NCBI GenBank assembly: GCA_903897155.1
Contig: CAIUAO010000094.1
Span: 1-9,648, forward strand
Length of the DNA: 9,648 nucleotides
DNA from: an uncultured Actinomycetes bacterium
GTDB lineage: Bacteria; Actinomycetota; Actinomycetes; Nanopelagicales; Nanopelagicaceae
Direction: 5' to 3'
Every line of letters starts with the position of its first letter. Positions within the stretch are counted from its first letter, which is position 1. The translations under genes were made by a program, and so were the position numbers. Under the pieces are notes generated by a model. It searched no databases. It saw only the letters and a list, made by a program, of their open reading frames with translations, and was not told the DNA's origin. Below, piece after piece: positions 1-5,808 of this stretch.

Positions 1-1728
1 ATCATCGTGCTCAAGGAATGGAATCATTGCTGTTGCAACAGAAACCATCTGGCGTGGTGATACGTCCATGTAATCGACTTCGTCAGCCAAAATGTATTCA
101 ACTTCTCCGCCACGACGACGAACAAGAACGCGCTCTTCAGCAAAATGACTATCTGCTGTTAGTGGTGCGTTTGCTTGCGCGATGATGTGTTCATCTTCTT
201 CATCGGCTGTGAGGTAATCAATTTGATCTGTGACTTTGCCCTTAGAAACCTTGCGGTAAGGGGTCTCGATAAATCCAAATGGTGTTACTCGTGCATAAGT
301 AGCAAGAGAACCAATCAAACCAATGTTTGGACCTTCAGGAGTTTCAATTGGGCACATACGACCGTAGTGAGAAGGGTGCACGTCACGAACTTCAAAGCCT
401 GCACGTTCACGTGAAAGACCGCCGGGTCCAAGCGCTGAAAGACGACGCTTGTGGGTCATTCCTGAAAGTGGGTTTGTTTGGTCCATAAATTGTGACAATT
501 GAGAAGTTCCGAAGAACTCCTTAATCGATGCAACTACTGGACGAATATTGATAAGTGTTTGAGGGGTAATTGCTTCAACATCTTGTGTGGTCATGCGCTC
601 ACGAACAACGCGCTCCATACGAGAAAGTCCTGTGCGAACTTGATTTTGAATCAATTCACCAACGGTACGAAGGCGACGGTTACCGAAGTGATCGATATCG
701 TCGGTCTCAACGCGAACTTCCTTGCCGTATTCCATAAGAACATCGCCCTTATGAAGTGAGACGAGGTACTTAATTGTTGCAACGATGTCTTCAATATTAA
801 GAAGACCCTTTGAAAGCTCAAGTTCAAGACCAAGCTTCTTATTGACCTTAAAGCGACCAACCTTTGCAAGGTCATAACGCTTTGGATTGAAGTAAAGATT
901 CTCAATAAGATTTTGAGCTGCTTCCTTCGTTGGTGGCTCACCTGGACGAAGCTTGCGATAGATATCAAGCAGGGCTTCATCTTGAGTTTCAACGTTATCT
1001 TTTTCAAGAGTTGCGCGAATGGATTCAAATTCTCCAAATTGCTCGAGAATTTGCTCTGATGTCCAGCCAAGTGCCTTAAGGAAAATTGTTACTGACTGCT
1101 TACGCTTACGGTCAATACGAACACCGACAAGATCCTTCTTGTCTACTTCAAATTCAAGCCAAGCACCACGGCTTGGGATGATCTTTGATGTGAGAATATC
1201 TTTGTCAGATGCTTTTTCAATTGTGCGTTCGAAATAAACACCAGGTGAGCGAACGATCTGTGAAACAACGACGCGCTCTGTTCCGTTAATAACAAAAGTT
1301 CCGCGAGGTGTCATAACAGGGAAGTCGCCCATAAATACTGTCTGTGACTTAATTTCACCGGTCTCGTTATTGGTGAATTCAGCGGTTACGAATAACGGCT
1401 GGCTGTAAGTCATATCGCGTTCTTTGCACTCCGCGATTGTGTTCTTTGGTGGTTCAAAACGGTGATCATGGAAAGACAAACTCATCTTGCCTTGGAAATC
1501 TTCAATGGGTGAAATCTCTTCAAAGATTTCTTCTAGTCCAGATTGCTTAGGGACTTCTCCGCGTCCTGACTTCTCTGCATCTTGTAAACGTGAACGCCAT
1601 GATTCATTACCAAGTAACCAATCAACGCTGTCTAGCTGCAGTGATAGGAGATTTGGAACTTCAAGTGGTTCACGGATCTTTGCGAAAGAAACTCGAGCGG
1701 GGGCAAATGATTTCGACTTCGCGGCCAA
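1..1728 (-). CDS. rpoB: DNA-directed RNA polymerase beta subunit, N-terminal 576 codons (3' end beyond window)
   Basis: This is the beta subunit of RNA polymerase, which forms half of the active-site cleft and carries the rifampicin pocket. The reading frame is open from 1728 to base 1, so the C-terminal half lies outside the window. Visible landmarks are the N-terminal RVSFAKIREPLEVPNLL, GTFVINGTERVVVSQ, the rifampicin region FFGTSQLSQFMDQ..NPLSGMTHKRRLSALG (about residues 400-434), and MCPIETPEGPNIGLIGSL. The start is TTG at 1728: an in-frame TAA directly precedes it and a GGAGG sits five bases upstream, which rules out a longer protein. TTG starts are known for actinobacterial rpoB. The rifampicin-contact residues equivalent to E. 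coli D516, H526 and S531 are wild type (D416, H426, S431 here), so the enzyme should be rifampicin sensitive. Position 418 (E. coli N518) is Thr. The gene lies downstream of rplL but behind a terminator and its own likely promoter. Confidence 0.98.
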   Translation of the reverse strand, partial: MAAKSKSFAPARVSFAKIREPLEVPNLLSLQLDSVDWLLGNESWRSRLQDAEKSGRGEVPKQSGLEEIFEEISPIEDFQGKMSLSFHDHRFEPPKNTIAECKERDMTYSQPLFVTAEFTNNETGEIKSQTVFMGDFPVMTPRGTFVINGTERVVVSQIVRSPGVYFERTIEKASDKDILTSKIIPSRGAWLEFEVDKKDLVGVRIDRKRKQSVTIFLKALGWTSEQILEQFGEFESIRATLEKDNVETQDEALLDIYRKLRPGEPPTKEAAQNLIENLYFNPKRYDLAKVGRFKVNKKLGLELELSKGLLNIEDIVATIKYLVSLHKGDVLMEYGKEVRVETDDIDHFGNRRLRTVGELIQNQVRTGLSRMERVVRERMTTQDVEAITPQTLINIRPVVASIKEFFGTSQLSQFMDQTNPLSGMTHKRRLSALGPGGLSRERAGFEVRDVHPSHYGRMCPIETPEGPNIGLIGSLATYARVTPFGFIETPYRKVSKGKVTDQIDYLTADEEDEHIIAQANAPLTADSHFAEERVLVRRRGGEVEYILADEVDYMDVSPRQMVSVATAMIPFLEHDD

Positions 1729-1776
1729 TTAATCCTCCAGTAGCTTAAAACGCACGGCTATCAAAAGGTCGCGGCC

Positions 1777-1805
1777 GCTATATGCCTAACCTCAGAGAGT
1801 GTGAA
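1777..1805 (-). promoter_or_regulatory. Probable sigma-70-type promoter for rpoB
   Basis: On the minus strand TTCACA (1800-1805, 5 of 6 to TTGACA) is followed after exactly 17 bases by TATAGC (1777-1782, 4 of 6 to TATAAT). Transcription would begin near 1770, giving a leader of about 40 bases before the TTG start. It lies downstream of the terminator after rplL, which is where an rpoB-specific promoter would be needed. Assignment is by motif match only. Confidence 0.55.
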
Positions 1806-1879
1806 AATTGTGAAGGTGCAGGGTATCCAAATGGTTGTGGATCTGTCCAATTGAAGGGCAAAAGGTGCTATAAGCCTAA
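1777..1879 (-). repeat. Pair of near-identical 13-base boxes, TTAGGCWTATAGC
   Basis: Minus-strand TTAGGCATATAGC (1777-1789) and TTAGGCTTATAGC (1867-1879) differ at one base and start exactly 90 bases apart in the rplL-rpoB gap. The downstream copy contains the -10 element of the proposed rpoB promoter. The upstream copy lacks a recognisable -35 at normal spacing. They could be tandem promoters, a bound regulatory element, or a chance or duplicated remnant. Confidence 0.5.
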
Positions 1880-1905
1880 GGAGACCTCGCGGGCCTGAAG
1901 GGGCA

Positions 1906-1939
1906 AGAAAAAACCCGCCTTGGCGAACCGAGGCGGGTT
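1906..1939 (-). terminator. Intrinsic terminator/attenuator between rplL and rpoB
   Basis: The arms CCCGCCT (1914-1920) and AGGCGGG (1931-1937) form a 7-base-pair stem that can extend inwards by GG/CC pairs around a UUCG-type loop. On the minus strand it is followed by six T residues (1908-1913), 16 bases after the rplL stop codon. The plus-strand side also ends in a T run, so it could work in both directions. E. coli has a partial attenuator at the same place; readthrough here cannot be judged from sequence. Confidence 0.85.
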
Positions 1940-1953
1940 TTTCTTTAAGGCAA

Positions 1954-2340
1954 TTACTTGATTGTGACCTTTGCGCCGGCTGCCTCTAGCGCTGCCTTTG
2001 CCTTCTCGACTGCTTCCTTTGTTCCCTTTTCCATGAGGGTTGCAGGAGTTGCATCTACAAGGTCCTTCGCTTCCTTCAAGCCAAGGCTTGAATTAATTGC
2101 GCGAACTTCCTTAATTACTGCAATCTTCTGTGAACCAGCATCATCCAAGATAAGTGTGAACTCATCTTGAGCTTCTGCAGCAGCAGCGCCACCAGCAGCA
2201 GCTCCGCCACCAGCAGCAGCAACTGGAGCTGCAGCGGTTACATCGAATTCAGATTCAAATGCCTTGACGAAATCTGAGAGCTCGACAAGTGACATTTCCT
2301 TGAACTGTGACATTAAATCTTCTTGTGACAATTTAGCCAT
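1954..2340 (-). CDS. rplL: 50S ribosomal protein L7/L12
   Basis: This is the stalk protein of the large ribosomal subunit, which recruits and activates translational GTPases as dimers bound to L10. The 128 residues match the usual length of 120-130. Residues 1-33 form the dimerisation helices (LSQEDLMSQFKEMSLVELSDF). Residues 35-57 are an Ala/Gly-rich flexible hinge. Residues 58-128 form the C-terminal factor-binding domain, with KIAVIKEVR and the conserved GLKEAKDLVD helix intact. The ATG at 2340 is preceded by AGAGGA at good spacing. The gene starts 14 bases after the rplJ stop, so the two are cotranscribed and share control by the L10 leader. An intrinsic terminator follows the stop. Confidence 0.98.
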   Translation of the reverse strand: MAKLSQEDLMSQFKEMSLVELSDFVKAFESEFDVTAAAPVAAAGGGAAAGGAAAAEAQDEFTLILDDAGSQKIAVIKEVRAINSSLGLKEAKDLVDATPATLMEKGTKEAVEKAKAALEAAGAKVTIK

Positions 2341-2354
2341 TTTATTTCCTCTTC

Positions 2355-3014
2355 TTATTCTGGTTGTTCGGTTGCTTCAGCAACTGGGGTTTCGGTTGCT
2401 TCAGCAACTGCCTCTGGGGCAGAAACTTCGGCGGTGGCCTCTACTGCTGCTTCAGCGACTGGCGCTTCTGCAACAACTTCAGCTGCTTCGACAACTGGTG
2501 CGGCAACTTCTGCAACAGGTGCAGCAGGTGCTCCAGCTTCTAGCTTGATGCGAAGTGCATCGAAGGTACGAGCGGCCTTAGCCATTGTGCCCTTCATTGC
2601 ACCAGCAAGCTTGGACAAGAGAACCTCACGGGACTCAAGATCAGCAAGCTTCATAATCTCTGCAGTTGTAATTGCCTTACCTTCAAAGATTCCACCCTTG
2701 ATAACAAGGAATGGGTTCTCCTTCTGGAAGTTCTTTAGGCTCTTAGCTGCATCGATTGGATCTCCTTTAACAAAGGCCACCGCAGAAGGACCGGCAAGAA
2801 GATCATCAGAGAGATCTACTCCAGCATTCTTTGCAGCAATCTTGGTCAAGGTGTTCTTCACAACTGAATACTTGGTATTTGCGCCAAGTGAACGGCGAAG
2901 TTCTTTCATTGAGGCCACAGATAAACCGCGGTACTCAGTGAGCACAGTTGCATTAGCGGTGCGGAAGTCTTCCGTCAGCGCTGCTACATCTGCTTCTTTA
3001 TCAGAACGAGCCAT
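2355..3014 (-). CDS. rplJ: 50S ribosomal protein L10 with long Ala/Val/Glu-rich C-terminal tail
   Basis: L10 anchors the L7/L12 dimers to 23S rRNA at the base of the stalk, and the L10(L12) complex usually represses its own mRNA. Residues 1-130 are the rRNA-binding domain (VLTEYRGLSVASMKELR, VVKNTLTKIA, GPSAVAFVKGDP). Residues 135-160 are the helix that carries L12 dimers. At 219 residues it is longer than most relatives (about 165-180). The extra part, from about residue 161, is a low-complexity acidic tail built from A, V, E, P and T, with repeated VAEA units. A 20-base DNA sequence is duplicated in tandem near its end (2367-2410). The ATG at 3014 follows AAAGG at normal spacing. Upstream lies a structured leader containing an attenuator. 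Confidence 0.97.
   Translation of the reverse strand: MARSDKEADVAALTEDFRTANATVLTEYRGLSVASMKELRRSLGANTKYSVVKNTLTKIAAKNAGVDLSDDLLAGPSAVAFVKGDPIDAAKSLKNFQKENPFLVIKGGIFEGKAITTAEIMKLADLESREVLLSKLAGAMKGTMAKAARTFDALRIKLEAGAPAAPVAEVAAPVVEAAEVVAEAPVAEAAVEATAEVSAPEAVAEATETPVAEATEQPE
2367..2410 (-). repeat. 24-base tandem repeat in the 3' end of rplJ
   Basis: The plus-strand 20-mer TTCGGTTGCTTCAGCAACTG occurs at 2367-2386 and again at 2391-2410, with a four-base spacer, so the period is 24 bases (eight codons). In the L10 frame this gives two copies of the VAEATE unit. Exact identity at DNA level suggests a recent duplication or slippage, so tail length may vary between strains. Confidence 0.85.
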
Positions 3015-3033
3015 TTTCTACCTTTCTTATGTC

Positions 3034-3053
3034 ATCTAGTTTTTTAACTAGAT
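3034..3053 (-). promoter_or_regulatory. Hairpin immediately upstream of the rplJ ribosome binding site
   Basis: ATCTAGTT and AACTAGAT form a perfect 8-bp stem with an AAAA loop on the minus strand. It ends a few bases before the AAAGG that serves the rplJ start at 3014. It lies beyond the attenuator U tract, so it only exists in readthrough transcripts. It could shape translation initiation or protect the mRNA 5' side; the role is inferred. Confidence 0.5.
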
Positions 3054-3079
3054 CACCACGCCTAATGAATTCTTTATAA

Positions 3080-3114
3080 AATAAAAAATCCTCGGCGCAT
3101 AAGTGCGCACGAGG
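3080..3114 (-). terminator. Attenuator terminator inside the L10 leader
   Basis: On the minus strand CCTCG-T-GCGCA pairs with TGCGC-CGAGG (3090-3114; ten base pairs, one bulged T, CTTA loop) and is followed at once by ATTTTTTATTTT. An alternative fold pairs CGCATAGGT (3126-3134) with ACTTATGCG (3096-3104), nine base pairs with one G-U, enclosing a CACGA/TCGTG stem (3118-3122 with 3108-3112). That fold uses both arms of the terminator, so the two are mutually exclusive. This is the layout of a terminator/antiterminator switch. Confidence 0.8.
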
Positions 3115-3264
3115 TTTTCGTGTGTACCTATGCGGGCTGCGATTTCTCGCAATTAACTCAGAGCATTTCTGCTCTAAGACCTGCAGTCTTTGGTGATAGA
3201 CAAAGGGTAGGGCCAAAGCCCTACCCCAGTCAAAATGAGCCTAAATAGCCGGCTTATCTAATAC

Positions 3265-3975
3265 TTATTGAATAGATGGGCCGTTATCACGAGAGATTGA
3301 AGTATCAATCGCAATTCCAGGTCCCATGGTTGTTGAAACAACAGCCTTCTTAATAAAACGTCCCTTAGAAGAGTTTGGCTTTGCGCGCATTACTTCTTCT
3401 ACTGCCGCTGCATAGTTATCAGCAAGCTGTTCGGTAGTAAATGAGACTTTGCCGATTAGGAAGTGCAGGTTTGAGTTCTTATCAACACGGAACTCAATCT
3501 TTCCGCCCTTAATGTCTGTTACGGCCTTTGCGACATCTGTTGTCACTGTTCCTGTCTTTGGGTTTGGCATTAAACCGCGAGGTCCAAGCACCTTTCCAAG
3601 ACGACCGACCTTACCCATTAATTCTGGTGTTGAAACTACAGCGTCATAATCAAGACGACCCTTTGAAACTTCATCAATGAGTTCATCTGCGCCGACGATA
3701 TCTGCTCCAGCTGCGCGGGCTTCTTCAGCACGCTCTCCGCCAGCAAAAACCAAAACACGAGCAGTCTTACCTGTTCCGTGTGGAAGATTCACTGTTGAAC
3801 GAATTGCTTGGTCAGCTTTCTTTGGATCTACACCAAGTACCAAAGCGACTTCAACTGATGCGTCGTACTTTGTAACTGATGTTTCCTTAGCGAGTTTCAT
3901 CGCTGCTGTTGGCGAGTAAAGGTTCTTAATATCAACCTTTGCTGCTGCCTCTGTGTATTTCTTACTGCGCTTCAT
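3265..3975 (-). CDS. rplA: 50S ribosomal protein L1
   Basis: L1 binds the mobile L1 stalk of 23S rRNA and helps release deacylated tRNA from the E site. It is also a translational repressor that binds its own mRNA in many bacteria. The 236 residues match the usual length. The family signature is present as GRLGKVLGPRGLMPNPKTG (about residues 124-142). The N-terminal KYTEAAAKVD and the C-terminal STTMGPGIAID segment, which closes the RNA-binding domain, are also present. The ATG at 3975 is preceded by AAGGAG at good spacing. It follows rplK by 73 bases, a gap that contains a likely L1-binding hairpin, and precedes the L10 leader. Confidence 0.98.
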   Translation of the reverse strand: MKRSKKYTEAAAKVDIKNLYSPTAAMKLAKETSVTKYDASVEVALVLGVDPKKADQAIRSTVNLPHGTGKTARVLVFAGGERAEEARAAGADIVGADELIDEVSKGRLDYDAVVSTPELMGKVGRLGKVLGPRGLMPNPKTGTVTTDVAKAVTDIKGGKIEFRVDKNSNLHFLIGKVSFTTEQLADNYAAAVEEVMRAKPNSSKGRFIKKAVVSTTMGPGIAIDTSISRDNGPSIQ

Positions 3976-3999
3976 TTCTTCTCCTTATGTTAGGGAGTT

Positions 4000-4030
4000 G
4001 TGGTGTAACGGAGCAGCAAGCTCCTCCCAC
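4000..4030 (-). promoter_or_regulatory. Probable L1-binding site in the rplK-rplA gap (23S L1-stalk mimic)
   Basis: On the minus strand GTGG (4027-4030) pairs with CCAC (4000-4003), and GGAGC (4020-4024) pairs with GCTCC (4010-4014) around a TTGCT loop. The two stems are separated by an asymmetric internal loop, GA on one side and GTTACA on the other. The L1 site of E. coli 23S rRNA, as I recall it, has the same layout: GGUGG, GA, GGCU on the 5' side and AGCC, a longer purine-rich strand, CCACC on the 3' side. The shared GTGGGAGG and the position just before rplA suggest that L1 binds here to repress its own translation. Inference from fold and location. Confidence 0.65.
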
Positions 4031-4048
4031 TTCTCTTTTCTTCTTTTG

Positions 4049-4480
4049 TTAGTTGGAAACCGTGATTCCCATTGAACGTGCTGTTCCTGCGATGATCAAG
4101 CTTGCTGCCTCTAGGTCATTTGCATTGAGGTCGGCCATCTTTACCTTGGCGATCTCTTCAACTTGTGACTTAGTGATGTTTGCAACCTTGTTCTTGTGAG
4201 GAATAGCTGAACCCTTTTCGATTCCAGCAGCCTTCAAGATTAAGCGTGATGCTGGTGGAGTCTTTGTGATGAATGTGAATGAGCGATCTTCATAGACGCT
4301 GATCTCCACGGGGATGATCTGTCCCTTTTGGCTTTCAGTCGCTGCGTTATACGCCTTCACGAAATCCATGATGTTGACACCATGCTGACCAAGTGCAGGA
4401 CCTACTGGTGGGGCAGGTGTTGCTGCTCCAGCCTGGATCTGCAACTTAATAAGAGCAGTGATCTTTTTCTTTGGTGCCAT
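4049..4480 (-). CDS. rplK: 50S ribosomal protein L11
   Basis: L11 forms the base of the GTPase-associated centre with the 1070 region of 23S rRNA and is part of the thiostrepton target. The 143 residues match the family. The N-terminal domain shows LIKLQIQAG followed by the proline-rich PAPPVGPALGQHGVNIMDF. The prolines equivalent to E. coli P23 and P26 are present (P25 and P28), so the usual drug site is intact. The C-terminal RNA-binding domain includes NITKSQVEEIAKVKMADLN and the terminal GTARSMGI motif. The ATG at 4480 follows AAAAGGAG at about nine bases. It starts 24 bases after the nusG stop, consistent with one transcript from tRNA-Trp or secE onward. Confidence 0.98.
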   Translation of the reverse strand: MAPKKKITALIKLQIQAGAATPAPPVGPALGQHGVNIMDFVKAYNAATESQKGQIIPVEISVYEDRSFTFITKTPPASRLILKAAGIEKGSAIPHKNKVANITKSQVEEIAKVKMADLNANDLEAASLIIAGTARSMGITVSN

Positions 4481-4504
4481 TTCGTTTTTCTCCTTTTATT
4501 TTTC

Positions 4505-5281
4505 TTAAATCTTCTGAACCTGATGGAATGAAAGCTCTACTGGTGTTTCGCGGCCAAAGATAGAAACAAGCACCTTGAGTTTTGCTTGCTCCGGCATGAT
4601 CTCTGAAATCGATGCAGGCAAGGTTGCAAATGGGCCATCCATAACTGTGACTGATTCGCCAACTTCAAAGTCAATGACGCGAATCTCTGGCTTATCACCC
4701 TTCTTTACTGGGCGAGGAGCAAGAATATTTTCAACTTCACCCAGGCTTAGTGGTGATGGGTGGTGAGCATTTCCAACGAATCCTGTGACACCTGGTGTGT
4801 TACGCACACATGACCATGACTCATCTGTCAGATCCATGCGAACTAATACATAACCAGGGAATACATTGCGCTTAACCTGCTTGCGCTGACCGTTCTTAAT
4901 TTCAGTAATTTCTTCTTCAGGGACTTCTACTTGGAAGATGTAATCCTCCATATTAAGCGCCTGAATACGGTTAGCAAGATTTCCCTTTACCTTCTTCTCA
5001 TAACCAGCATATGAGTGAACGACATACCACTCACCTGCTGCTGTGCGAAGGGCGCGACGGAATTCTGCATTCTCATCATCTTCTTCTAATTCTGTTTCCT
5101 CGAGAGCTACTTCAGCATCGATAGCTGTGATTGCCTCAGCGCTACCAACCTCTTCATCAGCAAGCACTTCTTCAACAACCTGTTCAGGTGTTGCAGCGAG
5201 CGCAGCTTCAAATGGGTCGATAGTGGCAGCAACTGGCTCAGCAGTCACTGTCTCTTCGAAGAATGGATTCTCAATTGTCAT
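4505..5281 (-). CDS. nusG: Transcription termination/antitermination factor NusG with acidic N-terminal extension
   Basis: NusG binds the clamp of RNA polymerase and couples it to ribosomal protein S10 or Rho. Residues 84-190 are the NGN domain (EWYVVHSYAGYEKKVKGNL, then FPGYVLVRMDL and NTPGVTGFVG). Residues 205-258 are the KOW domain (FEVGESVTVMDGPFATL). At 258 residues it exceeds the E. coli protein (181) because of about 83 N-terminal residues rich in Glu, Asp and Ala, with a run of acidic residues near 61-72. Actinobacterial NusG proteins commonly carry such tails. The ATG at 5281 lies ten bases after the secE stop and lacks a clear Shine-Dalgarno sequence, so translation is probably coupled to secE. 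Confidence 0.96.
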   Translation of the reverse strand: MTIENPFFEETVTAEPVAATIDPFEAALAATPEQVVEEVLADEEVGSAEAITAIDAEVALEETELEEDDENAEFRRALRTAAGEWYVVHSYAGYEKKVKGNLANRIQALNMEDYIFQVEVPEEEITEIKNGQRKQVKRNVFPGYVLVRMDLTDESWSCVRNTPGVTGFVGNAHHPSPLSLGEVENILAPRPVKKGDKPEIRVIDFEVGESVTVMDGPFATLPASISEIMPEQAKLKVLVSIFGRETPVELSFHQVQKI

Positions 5282-5291
5282 CTATGCGCGC

Positions 5292-5516
5292 CTATCCAAA
5301 AATCCAGAAAACGATCTTGGTCAATGCCAAGTCTAAAATTGAAACAACAGCGATAATAAAACCAACGAAAACTAAAACAACAGCCGTATATGTTGTGAGC
5401 TGATTGCGAGTAGGCCAAACAACCTTACGAAGTTCTGAAAGAACTTGGCGATAGAACAGGCCGATACGACCAAAGATGCCTTTGGCTACTTCGGTATCGT
5501 GCTTCTCATCAATCAC
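5292..5516 (-). CDS. secE: Preprotein translocase subunit SecE
   Basis: SecE is the small essential subunit that clamps the SecY channel in the cytoplasmic membrane. The 74 residues are the single-spanning type typical outside the Gammaproteobacteria. A cytoplasmic amphipathic helix carries the conserved SELRKVVWPTRNQL (residues 27-40, with WPT at 34-36), followed by one membrane segment at about residues 43-64. The start is GTG at 5516, supported by AAAGG eight bases upstream and by the normal family length. It lies 81 bases downstream of tRNA-Trp and ten bases upstream of nusG, the standard actinobacterial trpT-secE-nusG order. No terminator is visible between the tRNA and secE. Confidence 0.97.
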   Translation of the reverse strand: MIDEKHDTEVAKGIFGRIGLFYRQVLSELRKVVWPTRNQLTTYTAVVLVFVGFIIAVVSILDLALTKIVFWIFG

Positions 5517-5597
5517 GTTGCTTACCTTTCTTATTACTTCTTTAATGACACGTGTACTTCGTAATTACTGTTACTTCTTTCTTTTACTACCTACTTG

Positions 5598-5671
5598 CAG
5601 GGCAGGAGGGACTTGAACCCCCAACCGCCGGTTTTGGAGACCGGAACTCTGGCCAGTTGAGCTACTGCCCT
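5598..5671 (-). tRNA. trpT: tRNA-Trp (anticodon CCA)
   Basis: The 74-base minus-strand sequence folds as a full cloverleaf. The acceptor stem is AGGGCAG/CTGCCCT with discriminator G73. The D arm begins TAGCTC and contains GG. The anticodon stem CCGGT/ACCGG encloses the loop CTCCAAA with anticodon CCA. The T arm is GGGGG-TTCAAGT-CCCTC. The 3' CCA is not encoded. Position directly before secE is conserved in actinobacteria. I could not identify a convincing promoter in the 137-base gap upstream. Confidence 0.97.
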
Positions 5672-5773
5672 TCGAGCGTTGTTAAGACATGAGTGATCAT
5701 GACCTATTGCAAGCGCCAGACCGAGGAGTCTAGAGCCCAGCATGCGTATGAGTAAAACCGGCTAAATCTCACG

Positions 5774-5802
5774 CTCACATAACCCCCCATGTTTGGCATA
5801 CT
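5774..5802 (+). promoter_or_regulatory. Probable promoter giving a leaderless aspC mRNA
   Basis: CTCACA (5774-5779, 4 of 6 to TTGACA) and CATACT (5797-5802, 4 of 6 to TATAAT) are separated by 17 bases. Six bases lie between the -10 element and the ATG at 5809, so transcription would start at or next to the A of the start codon. No Shine-Dalgarno sequence is present; the bases just before the ATG are C-rich. Leaderless mRNAs are common in actinobacteria. Confidence 0.6.
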
Positions 5803-5808
5803 CCCCCT

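Larger units (their letters stand above)
3015..3264 (-). promoter_or_regulatory. L10 leader RNA upstream of rplJ-rplL
   Basis: The 250-base gap between rplA and rplJ is packed with structure on the minus strand. In transcript order these are: a 9-bp hairpin GGGTAGGGC/GCCCTACCC (3205-3226); the sequence AAAGACTGCAGGT; a 9-bp hairpin CTTAGAGCA/TGCTCTGAG with a GAAA loop (3157-3178); a 5-bp hairpin TGCGA/TCGCA with a GAAA loop (3138-3151); CCCGCATAGGT; an intrinsic terminator (3080-3114); and an 8-bp hairpin (3034-3053) just before the ribosome binding site. The AGAC..AGGT and CCCGCATAGGT segments around paired stem-loops resemble, from memory, the L10 leader family (Rfam L10_leader), in which L10(L12)4 binds a mimic of its 23S site. 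In Bacillus subtilis such a leader controls rplJL by transcription attenuation. Confidence 0.75.

Noticed and set aside
651..1070. Second minus-strand open frame of 139 codons inside rpoB
   Set aside because: It lies in another frame of the clearly conserved rpoB sequence and resembles no protein family.
2434..3039. Plus-strand open frame of 201 codons opposite rplJ
   Set aside because: It is a mirror of the Ala/Glu-rich rplJ coding sequence; low-complexity Ser/Ala protein with no domain and no promoter or ribosome binding site.
3001..3216. Minus-strand open frame of 71 codons across the rplA-rplJ gap
   Set aside because: It runs through the structured L10 leader, terminator included, and overlaps the rplJ start in another frame. 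No recognisable domain; the RNA structure explains the conservation better.
3205..3226. GGGTAGGGC/GCCCTACCC hairpin after rplA as an rplKA terminator
   Set aside because: The stem is perfect but is followed by TTTGTCT and not a T run, and it lies within what looks like the L10 leader; I treat it as part of the leader structure.
5517..5597. Repeats and palindromes (AAAGAAGTAA twice, GTAATTAC, ACACGTGT) between tRNA-Trp and secE
   Set aside because: Short, A/T-rich, and not placed to form a promoter or terminator; could easily be chance in this composition.
5672..5808. Promoter for tRNA-Trp/secE on the minus strand
   Set aside because: TTGCAA, CATGAT and TAGACT-like hexamers occur but none pairs with a second hexamer at 16-18 bases with a good match, so I do not call one.
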